Below are positions 53,230 through 63,953 of a DNA stretch of 64,000 nucleotides, piece after piece (the first letter of the stretch is position 1; each line of letters begins with the position of its first letter). The notes below the pieces were generated by a model, which saw only the letters and a program-made list of their open reading frames with translations, was not told the DNA's origin and did no database searches. Both the position numbers and the translations under genes were made by a program. The DNA comes from Coix lacryma-jobi var. lacryma-jobi (taxonomy: Eukaryota; Streptophyta; Magnoliopsida; Poales; Poaceae): positions 22,639,000 to 22,702,999 of the forward strand of contig CM019828.1 in the NCBI GenBank assembly GCA_009763385.1, given 5' to 3'.

Positions 53230-54862
53230 TGAAAGTCCTTATTTGGTTTTGGGTAATTGATGTCACCTAGGGTACTAACCTTTGTCATGAAGTGTTCATA
53301 AGCTAGGTTGGTACACACCAAGTGTGGGAGCTAGATGATAACCATGGTGTTGGTGGTGATGACCAAAAGATGGACCAAGTGCTCCACATTTGGAAAGAGA
53401 AGAAGAGAAAAGCAAAACCCTATGGAGATCAAGGCAAAGGTATAAATAGGGATTTTGTTTTGGCACTCAAGACACCATAGAGGGTGTGAGTGTGTTTAGG
53501 ATCGATAGCCGTACTATTAAGAGGGGACTATCTCGGTGATTGTGGTTATCAAGTGCCACTAGGTGAATTCATACATGCATATGCATTAGGACCTAGTGTG
53601 CTAACCTCTAATCCTTTGAAAAATGTTTGAAAAATGCTAACACACTTGCACAAGGTGATGTACACTTGGTGGTGTTGGCACATTCGCAAAGGAGAAGAAA
53701 TCGGAGTTGAAAACGTGTTTTTCAGGCGTGACCAGATGCTGGAACAACGACCGGATGCTATTGAAACGTGTGTCCGGTCACTACTGAAACAGCGATCGAA
53801 CTCTACTGAAACAACTGACCGGACGCGCCTATAACACTGTTCACGAGAGGCAACAAATGAAATGAAGTGATCGGACGCTAAGTGAGTCCGATCAATGGTG
53901 ACCGGACGCGTCCGATCGATGGAAAATGCCTTTGGAACCTCTCTGTTCGTGACCGGACGCTGAGTGAAACATTGACCGGACGCTAGTGAAACAAGAGTCC
54001 GGTCACTACTGAAACAACGACCGAACGCTACTGCAACATTGACCGGACGCATCCGGTCAGTACGCAGTCAGCCCATTCGAAGGGGTAACGGCTCTATTTG
54101 TTTGAGGGGGTATATAAATTTGAGTTGGTCGACTTTGAGAGGTCTCTCTTGGCACTCTAACATCTTGGACATCCCTTTGAGCTAAACATACTCCCTCCCA
54201 CTCATCTCCTTGCTTGATAGCGCGAGTCAAAGTGAGATTGAGTGATTCCAAGTGCATTTGCTTGTGTGGTTGCATCTAGTGGCACTTGGGGGATCGTTGT
54301 TGCTGTGGTTTTCTCGTTACTCTTGGTGGTTGCATTGGCTTGGAGCAACGGAGGAGCATTGGCACGAGTTGGTGATTGTTCGTGGCCATCTCCCGGTGAT
54401 TTGTGAGGGGTATTGTGCCTTCCCCGGTGAAGAGCCAAAAGGTAACTCTAGTAAATTGCACGTGTCATTGAGTTACCTCCATTTGTGGGTCGGTTCTTGT
54501 GGCGCTCAAGTGTTGAGCTAGGTTTGTGAACACCTATTAGCCACCGAACCACCAAGTGGTTGGTCGACACAACGGGGAGTAGCGTGCCGGCAAGCACGTG
54601 AACCTCGGGAGAAAATCATTGTGTCTCTTACCTCTTTGGACATCTCCCGAAGTTTCTTGGTATTCATATTGTGATTGATCATCTCTTGCCGGTGTCGGTA
54701 TATCTCTCTATCATTGCACTACATTCTTTATTTCTTGTGTAGAGATAATTGTTGCTAGAAGTAGCTCTCTAATTAGAAGTGATTATTTCTTGCTAGCTCA
54801 CTAGTTTAGAAAGTAGTGATATAGCTTTTGTGTGCCATAGTGATTATAATATAGTAGAATTG
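53230..54862 (+). repeat. Truncated LTR related to the solo LTR
   Basis: Starts TGAAAGTCCTTATTTGG, like the solo LTR, and shares GATCGATAGCCGTACTATTA, the CGACACAACGGG block and the TTGTGTAGAGATA-type end region. It lacks the ...CGACCCTACA end, so it is 3'-truncated. Between 53735 and 54065 it contains about ten scattered ACCGGACGC/GCGTCCGGT motifs. The short frames in it are not genes. Confidence 0.6.
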
Positions 54863-55787
54863 CTTGGATCTCGGCTGTTTGATCAGTTTTGCCTGTAGTT
54901 CTAAAATCTAGATTCTAAGCAAAAACTGGTGGATTGTTTGGATCCCCCAATTTTTAAGAATCTTTATTGCTCTATAGGTCACAAAAATCGGCAAAAGCTA
55001 GGTATCAACAGCTTCTTAGTTTTAAAGATTTTGGTAAAAACTGACAGGTGTTTTGTATATCCCACCTATTTTCCAAAAGCCAAATTCTTAAAAACTATAA
55101 AAAACTAGAGGGGTCCAAACATAACCTTATTTAATGCCCATAAAACTATTATGAAAAAACCTATTAAGACTGGCCTAAGGACAATCCTCAAACTATATAT
55201 GGATATATTTCATACTTGCTAATTAATATGGACACTATCTATAAAAACTATACTCCTATGGATAGTTTCTAAAAATAAGACTTTCATCTGATCATCTATT
55301 TCCCCATCATATTATCTACACGTGTATCATAGCTTTTCCTATCTTGATTCTAGTTCACCAACATAGTTTCTGGAAGACGGTATGCATGTATCTCGGTACC
55401 GTGCATACATACCTTAGATGGCTGCCACGTGGACGTCACATGGATCGGATGACATGCGTAGTGGACGAAAGTCTAGGCAACTGGAGTCGTGCCTGACCAT
55501 GTGGGGCCAGAAACAAAGCAGAGGTGAGCCACAGTTGAGTCACATGCGTCAATTTCTCTAGATGGGACATGCGGCACCCGATTGGAGGGTGTATGCACGG
55601 TGCCTTGGTGCAGACTGTCTCCACCAAATTTTTTCCCATGGTTTCTTGTATGAGGAAACTGTTTCCTTATCTCTTCTCCATGTCTATAATGCAACGTCAA
55701 CATTTTTTCTACTTGATTGACGCCTTAATTAATGTTATAGAAACCACCACCCATTAGGACTGCTTTAAATAGGTTTAGAATCTAGTA
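54863..55787. other. Intergenic with MITE-like sequence, no gene seen
   Basis: About 54863-55130 has hAT-like ends (TTGCTTGGATC... and ...GGTCCAAACATAACC). About 55157-55775 may be another element, with loosely inverted ends AAACCTATTAAGACTGG and TTAGGACTGCTTTAAATAGG. Inside it a palindrome-like GTATGCATG...GTGCATAC lies near 55380-55410. Neither element has a certain target duplication. The open frames at 55436-55757 lack protein motifs. Confidence 0.35.
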
Positions 55788-56027
55788 CTCCCTCTGTATC
55801 GTCTTTAGGAGACGTTTTGGAGCAGAGGTCAAGACGACGTTTCAGCGAACGAGGACGCCACTACCTCTCATCAATCCCAAATTTAAGTTATTCTCGAAGA
55901 ACTTTTATTAATAAACAAAAGCACAACAAAACAAATGATATTTTGCACAAAATTTTGAATAAAACGAGTGGTCAAACTTGGTATCAATCAAAAAAATCAA
56001 ACGTCTTATAATTTGGGATGAATTGAG
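55788..56027. mobile_element. Stowaway-like (Tc1/mariner) MITE
   Basis: Starts CTCCCTCTGTATCG directly after TA (55786-55787) and ends ATTTGGGATGAATTGAG before TA (56028-56029). The CTCCCTC terminus and the TA duplication are Stowaway marks; the right end is diverged. Confidence 0.72.
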
Positions 56028-56072
56028 TAACATGTAATATTTGATCTAGATATATAGAGAATGAATATTTGG

Positions 56073-56510
56073 GTTGGATCCCACATTTCAGATATTCATT
56101 TCGTCTGGTCGTTTTATGGATGATTTCGGTTATTTCAGTAGTGTTATGTGAGAAAATAAGCCGAAGTACGGCTGATAAGCCGACTGATAAGGCAAATGAA
56201 TAGGGCGATTTTTTTTCTTTGTGGTGGACTATGTATTCTTAGTTACTATTATATTATTGTAACTTTTCTTCGGATCGGCTCTATTGAAAATGTTGGATCC
56301 CACATTTCAGATATTCATTTCGTCTGGTCGTTTTATGGATGATTTCGGTTATTTCAGTAGTGTTATGTGAGAAAATAAGCCGAAGTACGGCTGATAAGCC
56401 GACTGATAAGGCAAATGAATAGGGCGATTTTTTTTCTTTGTGGTGGACTATGTATTCTTAGTTACTATTATATTATTGTAACTTTTCTTCGGATCGGCTC
56501 TATTGAAAAT
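56073..56510. repeat. Perfect 219-bp tandem duplication
   Basis: Copy 1 56073-56291 and copy 2 56292-56510 look identical throughout, including a T8 run. The unit contains AAGCCGAAGTACGGCTGATAA-type inverted motifs seen in other dispersed fragments of the window. No coding content. Confidence 0.9.
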
Positions 56511-57013
56511 AAGGATGACAATGACATCAACAACTTTGTCTGCATGACGATATGGAGACATGATTTTCTAAACGCCAATATTAAGATGGAGATATGTCGT
56601 TACATGGAATAATTTTTTTGGACTATTCTCTATTTTATTGTAGTTAAATCTAACCATGATAAAAGACTTGGGAGAATAAGTTTTAGATGAGACTTTCTTA
56701 TTCTTCGGTGACAAAAAAATGCTACAACTTTATAAACATGACAATTTGATATGATGTGCAACTCACAGTTACTACTAGTATATAATCCAGCGATTGAAGT
56801 TAACTTTTGCGAGGATGGCAATGGTAACATCAGTCGTTTATCACACGCACCTAACTTGGTCAGCTAATAATGCTTGTGCGTTCAAGTTCGTGATTCGGGG
56901 AAATCAAATTAAAAAAAAACAGTGGAATTAAATGGACAATCATGAAATACGGTATATGAACCGAGAAACAATGATGACGAAGAGGCCATCAGCACGGATA
57001 GAAAATGTTGATA
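56511..57013. other. Intergenic, no gene seen
   Basis: AT-rich, short frames only, no recognisable repeat ends. Confidence 0.5.
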
Positions 57014-57295
57014 GCCAATCTCAACGAAGAGTTTCATTTGAGTTTCATTTGTATTAAATAGGTATGGTTGATGATATGATGGTGTATTTAAAAAGTGAGA
57101 GAAGAAATAAGTTTCATCTAGATGAAACTCTCTTGACACGAATATCAACTCTCTATGAGTCATGAAATTTAATGCCTATGAAATTTTACAATAAAACTTT
57201 CACTCTTAATGAAGAGTTTTATTTAAGTTTTATTTTATTTCATATGACATGACAGTATTAGAAACAACAAAATAAAACTCACCATTGAGATGGGC
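57014..57295 (+). mobile_element. MITE, same family as 2454-2748
   Basis: GCCAATCTCAACG at the left and CATTGAGATGGGC at the right. The central TTTCATCTAGATGAAACTC palindrome and the TCAACTCTCTATGAGTCATG phrase match the element at 2454-2748 in reverse orientation. The small frame crossing it is element sequence. Confidence 0.7.
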
Positions 57296-57425
57296 TAAAA
57301 ATCTTTGCTAGTGTTGAGGTAAACGGTATAGCGCGGCCAGCGCTGGCACCTTGTGACGAGTTCGTTGTGTAGAGGTATATCGTTGTCATGTCATCCATAA
57401 ATGTGCCCCCCAACTCCCGGATTGA

Positions 57426-57667
57426 GGCCTTGTTAGTTGCAAAAATTTTGCAAAATTTTCCATCACATCAGCCATCACATCAATATTTCGACGCATGTAT
57501 GGAGCATTAAATGTAGGTAAAAAAATAACTAATTATACTTTTAGTATCTACATGTCGAGACGAATCTTTTGAGTCTAGTTGATCCATATTTGGACAAAGT
57601 TTGTCAAATAACAATGAAAATGCTACAGTGAAAATTTTTGTAAAATTGGTGCATCTAAAACAAGGCC
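57426..57667. mobile_element. Tourist-like MITE, same family as 6310-6541
   Basis: GGCCTTGTTAG at the left and AAACAAGGCC at the right, flanked by TGA on both sides (57423-57425 and 57668-57670). It shares the core GAGACGAATCTTTTGAGTCT and the GGAGCATTAAAT phrase with 6310-6541. Confidence 0.85.
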
Positions 57668-58201
57668 TGAATGGAGAACCGTGGCGGTACGCTGTTCAAT
57701 TGTTCATGTGTACGTATATCAAACCGTCGGTGCGAGACGAGACCCCCGCTGATGGAGCAGCTCACTCGTTCGAGTGTACACGTACGTGTGTCATGTGTGG
57801 ATGCGGCACGTACGTACAACAGCGGTGGCACATAGTTATCTAAAGACATGTGTGTTTTTGTACGTTGCGTCGTTGCGTGCTTCTTCTTTTTTTGTTGTAT
57901 ATAACATGAAGAACTAACAAGAGTATCTGCCCCTCTCGGTGGTGTTGTTCATCTACGTACAGATCTACTAGTCGTACTACTGCGCAGTGTGATGAAGACA
58001 GGCACAGCAACTGTTTGGATTGGTTGTCAAAAAAAAAAACTGTTTGGATTGGATCCGGGATCGATCGCAGTCGCAGGACCGGACGAAGGACAAGCTCCTC
58101 CTCCCCTAGCTCGCGTCGCGTCGTGCGATTCCGAACTCCGAAGGACCAACAACGACCCGGCCGGCCCCTCACTTTTTCTTTCCTTATTTTAATTACTACT
58201 A
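57668..58201. other. Intergenic, no gene seen
   Basis: Mixed composition with several CGTACGTAC-type motifs (57765-57820). The 110-codon minus-strand frame at 57840-58172 has no recognisable domain and I do not consider it a gene. Confidence 0.4.
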
Positions 58202-58789
58202 CTAGTACAAATGCCCGTGCGTTGCAACGGAAGAAGAAAGAGACTCTAAAATTTTTTAGGTTGACCCAATCTCGAAAACAAATAAATACAGAAAGACCAA
58301 AGTTTAAATTGTTAATTTTGGCAGTGGTACACGAGCCTTAATGATCTCACGTTGACTCCGTCCAAGTAAATATGGAGCAACGCGGCACGGGGCGCTCTTC
58401 TTATAGCGTGCGCTCGTGGCTCGTCCGCCTTCAGCTGGTGAGGTGGTGATAAACGCTCAGACCAAAACTGAACGAGCGCTCGTCTCCGCTCTACTGCCGC
58501 TGAGGTCTCGTGGGCTACCGAGACTTGGCCTTCAAGTTCGGGCCGATTTCGTTGCAAAGAGGACCGGGCCGAGACGAAATTCCAGCGGTCAAAAACCGTG
58601 GGCCTTTTTTTTCTTGGGCCGAGCTCATCGTATCTTTGCGGGATAAACAAACGAACATGTATCAGTAACGTCCTATTAGTCCCGTATCAGTCCACTAATC
58701 TTACGAGAATCCTAGTTGGTCAATATAAGTACACCAGACGAAAACGGCCAGACCAAAAACAGTGGAGAAATTTTGCCTCTTTATTATTA

Positions 58790-60090
58790 CTAGGACAAAT
58801 GCCCGTGCGTTGCAACGGGAGAAGAAAGAGACTCTAAAAATCTTTTAGGTTAAGTTTAATCTGAAGTTTAAAATTTTAAACTCTAACTATAAATAAACTA
58901 TTTTGAGTTTAGTTTAAAAAAATAAAAGTGATGTAAGTAGATCCGTTTCAAAATTTAATTTCATAGTACATATGGCCGTACGCTGTAACGGGAAAAAAAT
59001 ATATTGATTGATCCATTGGTCACCATCGCGCATCATGGTCACCTGATTTTTCCACGGAGCACAGCGCTATATCAAGTCGAATCTGGACACGTGGACACGG
59101 CAACAAAACAAAATTGCATGTGTTTCTGAAAAACAAATTTTACAAATTTTAGAATAATAAATTTAGTCAAAATGGTTTCATGGGAGAAATATTTGTCAAA
59201 ACTGACACAATCTCGAAAACAAATAAATGCAGAAAGACCAAAGTTTATAAATTGTTAATTGTTAATTTTGGTAGTGGTCCACGAGCCTTAATGATCTCAC
59301 GTCGACCCCGTCCAGGTAAATATGGAGCAACGGGCACGAGGTGCTCTTCTTATAGCGTGAGCTCGTGGCTCGTTCGCCTTCAGCTGGTGAGGTGGTGCTA
59401 AATGCCCAAACCGAAACTGAACGAGTGCTCGTCTCTACTGCCGCTGAGGTCTCGTGGGCTACCTAGACTGGGCCTTCAAGTTCGGATTGATTTCGTTGCA
59501 AAGAGGTTTGGGCCGAGACGAAACAACCAGATTGGATCGGTTTTTCTCCAACCGGTGCTTATTTTTCTTTAGTAGCTGGTAGTGTAGCTTCTCAATAAAA
59601 ATATTTTTTTTCTTAAAATAAGCAAATAAACTCACAACCAACAACAACCCAACACACGCACGCACAGCCCAAACACACGCACCCAGAACGCAAACACACG
59701 CACCCTACTCGCGTTCTACAGCCCAAACACACGCACCCAGAACGCACGCACAACCCAAACGCACTCAGACCTATTCGGAACGGCTTGCCGGTACAACACG
59801 TGACTAAATAAATTTAGACCGAAACCAAATTGATAACGAGGTTGGACGAAAATCTAAAGTTGGCAGAAATTTTAGCTCTTTATTATTAAATTAATTAAAA
59901 AAAATTAGGTAGGTATAGATATATTTGTCTAGAACAACAACAATGTTGTAAACAGATTAGGACTTCTATAGTTATCTTTACATTCACAGAGTTAGTTATA
60001 GGAGGCCATACCAAAAAAATGGTACCAAAAAAGAGACGAAAATTTTGCCTCTTTATTATTTATATATATATATATATAATAAGGTATAGA
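58790..60090 (-). mobile_element. Helitron B, inserted in Helitron A, interrupted by Helitron C
   Basis: Minus-strand 3' hairpin CCCGTTGCAACGCACGGG followed by CTAG at 58793-58790; 5' end TCTATACCTTATTATATA from 60090. Flanked by A (58789) and T (60091). The 5' region contains a (TA)n microsatellite (about 60058-60079). About 344 bp of own sequence, no gene. Confidence 0.65.
58963..59919 (-). mobile_element. Helitron C, inserted in Helitron B
   Basis: Degenerate minus-strand 3' end (CCCGTTACAGCGTACGG hairpin, then CTAT instead of CTAG near 58966-58963) and 5' end TCTATACCTACC from 59919. It carries about 330 bp (59204-59535) nearly matching 58258-58600 in Helitron A. The region 59640-59760 is rich in CACACGCACCC-type repeats. 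No gene. Confidence 0.5.
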
Positions 60091-60193
60091 TTAGGTATTA
60101 GGTATAGGTATATGTATAGATTTATTTACGACCAACAAGAGGCGACCAGTGAGGCATAGCGACGGGGTTGGCCTTGGCCAATCCAATGCGAGG

Positions 60194-60422
60194 TGTTAAG
60201 AATATTAACATTCTTATTAATTAATTATTTAAGTAATTAGCAAACTGCTAATTGCAGTTATCCTCGCAGATCATGGGAGCGTGAGGAAACTGCAGGCAAC
60301 TGCATGACGTTCTCCCCATTCTGTAAACTGCTCTAGAGCAGTACATATATATGTAATCCGTGTTCATTAATAAAGAGACACAAGTCATTTTCTACTGTTC
60401 TCATCATTACTGTTCCCGTACA
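60194..60422 (+). repeat. 5' LTR of copia element
   Basis: Starts TGTTAAGAATATTAACATTC, a copia-like inverted start. It contains TACATATATATG (TATA-like, about 60341-60352) and AATAAAG (60368-60374), and ends ...TGTTCCCGTACA. The following AACACGTTATCAGCG-like stretch occupies the place of a primer site in this kind of copia element. The end is set by the CA rule and could be a few bases farther right. Confidence 0.65.
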
Positions 60423-60536
60423 ACTCAAACACGTTATCAGCGTTCTACCGAGGGCGAGAAGGCCAGGAGCAGTTGAAGGAGAACTCCGGCGATCGCCGGA
60501 AAGAAGATCGGGACAAGGGAAAGCGAAGAAGGTACA

Positions 60537-61379
60537 ATGTCGTCGCAGTACATCCCTTCTGCTATGTTGGTCCTTCGTCTTGTCTTGATGGTCTACCGCC
60601 GAGCCCGTCGCATCGGCGTCCCCTTCGACAACCACCACATCCAGGCATCGCTCCGGAATGCGCTGCGGAACCTTCTTCGGGAGGATGAACGCCGGATGGA
60701 GCGGGTTCTGGCGCGAGGCTCTCGCCGAGCTCGCCGTCAGGTGCTTCCTCCACTGGTTCTTTCGCCGCAACCGAGTATTGGAGTGCCCTACGAATGCCCG
60801 ATCCATGGTGATACCTTCATGGTTCCACCGATGGATGTGGCAGGGCCCTCCAACTGGGCCCTGATGGGCCCGGCGGTTCCGGAAGTCCCGGCGGCTCTGG
60901 TGGTTCCGGTGGCGGATCCAGCACTGGTGCCTCCACCAGTGCACGTTCCTGCCCCAGCTCCGCCACCGGCGACCGCAGCAGTGGCTCCACCACCGGCGGC
61001 GAACGGATCTGCACCAACCGCAACGCCTCCAACCCATGTGGGTTTGGGGACGATTGCGGCTCGGCGCGGAGCACCTCCACGTCGCCTTCTCTTCCCGGAC
61101 GCCGGCGACATCCTCGATCCGGAGCTCCGAGCTCCACCTCCCCCGCCCAGCGCCTCCACTCCTCCGGCCGTCGATGTCTCCGCCCAGGCGGTGAGCCCGA
61201 CACTCTGGTGGACGTGGATCTCCGTGCCGCACGGGCAGTCCGCACGCGCGCAGGCGAGTCCTCGCGCGAACGGTCGCGTGCCGGCACTGGAGAACGCTGG
61301 ACCGAGCACCGGCCAGAGCCCGGGTGGTGGTGGTGGCGCGGCCTCCTCTTCGGAGAGGCGCGCTCCTCCGTCCGCCTGA
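60537..61379 (+). CDS. Unrecognised proline/alanine-rich ORF in copia leader
   Basis: 280 residues from ATG 60537 to TGA 61377-61379; I do not recognise it. The N-terminal 60-70 residues are helical and basic (RRARRIGVPF, LRNALRNLLREDERRMERVL, RGSRRARRQV). The middle is proline/alanine/valine-rich low complexity, and the end is G/S-rich. Two other frames are also long in this GC-rich stretch, so chance cannot be excluded. Its position between the LTR and gag on the sense strand is where a captured or extra ORF would sit. A 16-bp palindrome TCCGGCGATCGCCGGA (60485-60500) precedes it. Confidence 0.35.
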   Translation: MSSQYIPSAMLVLRLVLMVYRRARRIGVPFDNHHIQASLRNALRNLLREDERRMERVLARGSRRARRQVLPPLVLSPQPSIGVPYECPIHGDTFMVPPMDVAGPSNWALMGPAVPEVPAALVVPVADPALVPPPVHVPAPAPPPATAAVAPPPAANGSAPTATPPTHVGLGTIAARRGAPPRRLLFPDAGDILDPELRAPPPPPSASTPPAVDVSAQAVSPTLWWTWISVPHGQSARAQASPRANGRVPALENAGPSTGQSPGGGGGAASSSERRAPPSA

Positions 61380-62898
61380 GCCCGCAGCGGAGGAGGAGGG
61401 GGGCTGCTTGCAGCCGGCTCGGCCATGGCGGCCGGGCTGCAGCAGGTGCCTGGGCCCCTCCTCGATCTGCGCCGGAAGCTCCTCACCGGCTGCAGACGAG
61501 GCATGGAGGAGACGAGGAGGTGGGCTCGAGGGCGGACGGGTTGTGGCGGCGGCTCGCGTGGCGAGGCTGCGGCGCGGGCTCCGGCGCGGCCCACAGGCTC
61601 GGTGCGGCGGCTCGGTTCAAGCGGAGGCGGCGCGACCCGGCTGAGCGGCGGCGGGGGGGGGCTTGGAATGGGAGTGGTTAGGGTTGAAACCCTAACCGCC
61701 GCCCTTTTATGAGCCCGGGACGAGGAGGCGCACCTGGGCCGAACGGCGCACAAGGCCCAGGTTGCGGCCTACCCGGCCTCCTTGCTCACCCGCATTGAGG
61801 CCTGCGGTCATCTCCGAGACGGGCCGAAAGCCAATTTATCTTTTCGTTTAATTTCCAGTCTTTTCCCTTTTTGTGACTGTACAAATGTGTTTGTTTACTT
61901 TGTACTCATGCAATTTCGATTTCTATAATAGAATGCAAGTATGTCCGTGCTATTATTTTCGCACTTACATACGGAATTTTTCGTTATTGCACGCAATTAT
62001 TTTCACTTACTCCATCATTAAATGTTGTTATATTCATTTATAATAATAAATGACATTTTATTTAATGTAATTATTTAAATCATAACTTTGTAATTATTTT
62101 GGGTTAAAGCATTAGGTAATAAAACCAAGGCCATGGTTGCAAATAATCTTTGAATTGTTTTGCCTATAGCCCGTGCCTATGGTTGTGATTCTTTCACATA
62201 TTACTAAAGGTCTACATCATATCCAACTTGGGATTTGATGGCTACCTACAAAATGCTGCCAAAATAAAGGTTACAGATTTTTAATTTTGGTCTACACTAT
62301 TACAGTGATTATCATTATTTAATCATTAATTTGTGTTATGCATGGTGTAGTAGAGACCTAAGCATTGGCTGCGTCTAATTCAAAAGAATTATTCTGCCTT
62401 AAGACCGTGCTTAGGCTGCAATTAATTGCCTACTATTTATGATCTACTCTATGCCATATGGTGTATGAGATTATCAAAACATGCATACAAAAATTAATGA
62501 GAATTATTTTGAATTGGTCTACACTATTACAGTGATTACCATTATTTAATCATTAATTTTTGTTATACATGGTGCAGTAGAGACCTAAGCATTGGCTGCG
62601 TTTAATTCAAAATGAATTATCCTGCCTTGAGACCGTGCTTAGGCTGCAATTAATTGCCTACTATTCATGATCTACTCTATGCCATACGGTATATGAGATT
62701 ATCAAATTATGCATACAAAATTAATGAGAGTTATTCTTTAAGGTTTACAGAATTATTTGTCTACCTTCGATTGTCTTTACCGTACAATATTATGTTATTT
62801 AAATTAATTGCATTAAATTACAACACTTATTTATCATTTTGATTTATTAATTTACCTTGAGTGGATTTATTAAATCAAATGATCCTACTTTGTAGGCT
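61380..62898 (+). other. Long copia leader between ORF and gag
   Basis: 61380-61830 is GC-rich with open frames on both strands but no domain. It holds an inverted pair of telo-box motifs (GGTTAGGGTT-GA-AACCCTAACC, about 61677-61698) next to a minus-strand CATAAAAGGG (about 61704-61713). From 61840 it turns abruptly AT-rich, with the 227-bp tandem duplication at 62291-62740. No certain gene. Confidence 0.4.
62291..62740. repeat. Diverged 227-bp tandem duplication
   Basis: Copy 1 62291-62517 and copy 2 62518 to about 62740, both starting TCTACACTATTACAGTGATT; they differ at roughly one base in twenty by eye, so the duplication is old. Confidence 0.85.
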
Positions 62899-63953
62899 AT
62901 GGCAACGACTAAGGAGTTCGATGAACTTGCCTTAGATGGCCATAATTATCCTACTTGGGCAACGGATATCAAGATTAACTTTGCCTCTCGTGGACTTTTG
63001 GCACATATAAATGAACCCATTGAGGGGTTGTGCTAAAAGAACAAAAGTAGTATGGCGCCTTAATGCTATTAATGTTCTATATCCATAAAGATTTCAAGCA
63101 AGAGTATCTTATGGAGAAAAATCCACGGGCATTATGGCTTGCTCTTAAAGAGCGTTATGATCAGCAAAAGGAACTCATTTGGCCAGAGGCTAATCATGAG
63201 TGGAACCACTTGCGTTTACAAGATTATAAGTCAGTTGCCGACTATAATCATGTTGTTCATAAAATTTGCTCTAAGTTGAAATTTTGTGAGAAAGAGCCAA
63301 CGGATGCTGATAAGATAGAGAAGACTCTATCTACCATGCTATCCGCTGACAGAATCTTACAACAGCAATACTGGGCTAGTAACTACACTGTTTATTCTCC
63401 ACTTATTCATACATTGACTCAGGCTGAGAAACATGATGAGCTTCTTTTAAAGAATCATCATAAGCACCCGACTGGTGCTGCTCCTCTTCCTGAGGTTCAC
63501 AATGTAGAGAACAAAGTTAAGAATAACAAGAAGTTTAAAGGAAAACCTTCCGGTGATCCTAAGAACAAGCCCGGAAAGCGCAAATTCAACAAAAAGCAAA
63601 AGCCTAATGCTAACAAAAAGCAAAAGGGTGATTCTAAGTTCAAAAATGACACCAAATGTCATAGATGTGGAACTTATTCACACTTTGCAAAGGATTGCCG
63701 TACTCCTAAGCACTTGGTTGCTTTGTACCAAAAGTCCTTAAAGGAGGCAAAGCAACAGAAAGACAAAGCAGGAGAACCAAGATATGAAGCTCAGTTCAAT
63801 CTTGCTTCTAAGGCTACCAAGGAAGTTGGTTGTTCAAGCAAGGCTCCTATGGAACCAAGGAACAACAAGGCTCATCAAGATGAGAATCTTCCAGGAACAG
63901 ACAACATGCTCATTGAATACTCTTCAAATGACATGTTCGAAGATTTCAAGTGA
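62899..63953 (+). pseudogene. Copia gag, frameshifted
   Basis: Nucleocapsid/capsid protein of a Ty1/copia element. It starts ATG 62899 (MATTKEFDELALDGHNYPTW, the usual copia gag opening). It meets TAA at 63034-63036 after INEPIEGLC and resumes in another frame from about 63051 (YGALMLLMFYIHKDFKQEY). It then runs through the conserved ALWLALKERYDQQK, HEWNHLRLQDYKSVADYN and LRF/KFCEKEPT-type motifs, a lysine-rich linker and the CCHC knuckle CHRCGTYSHFAKDC to TGA at 63951-63953. A small lesion (stop plus a GTAGTA repeat near 63047-63052) separates the two halves. Confidence 0.85.

Larger units (their letters stand above)
58202..60120 (-). mobile_element. Helitron A, non-autonomous, interrupted by Helitron B
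   Basis: Minus-strand 3' end: hairpin CCGTTGCAACGCACGGG, then a short spacer and CTAG at 58205-58202. Minus-strand 5' end: TCTATACATATACC from 60120. The sequence left of the inserted Helitron B (ends 58789) and right of it (60091) joins into the usual TAATAATAAAGAGGC start region. It sits between A (58201) and T (60121), the Helitron target. It has no Rep/helicase gene, about 618 bp of own sequence, and shares about 330 bp with Helitron C. Confidence 0.65.

Noticed and set aside
53230..54862. Second complete solo LTR
   Set aside because: The start matches the solo LTR but the CGACCCTACA end and a matching target duplication are missing, so only a truncated fragment can be supported.
57840..58172. 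110-codon minus-strand frame
   Set aside because: No recognisable domain, no supporting neighbours, composition like the surrounding spacer.
60788..61753. 321-codon minus-strand frame in the copia leader
   Set aside because: P/A/G low complexity complementary to the plus-strand ORF; no domain. A minus-strand promoter there remains possible and is reported separately.
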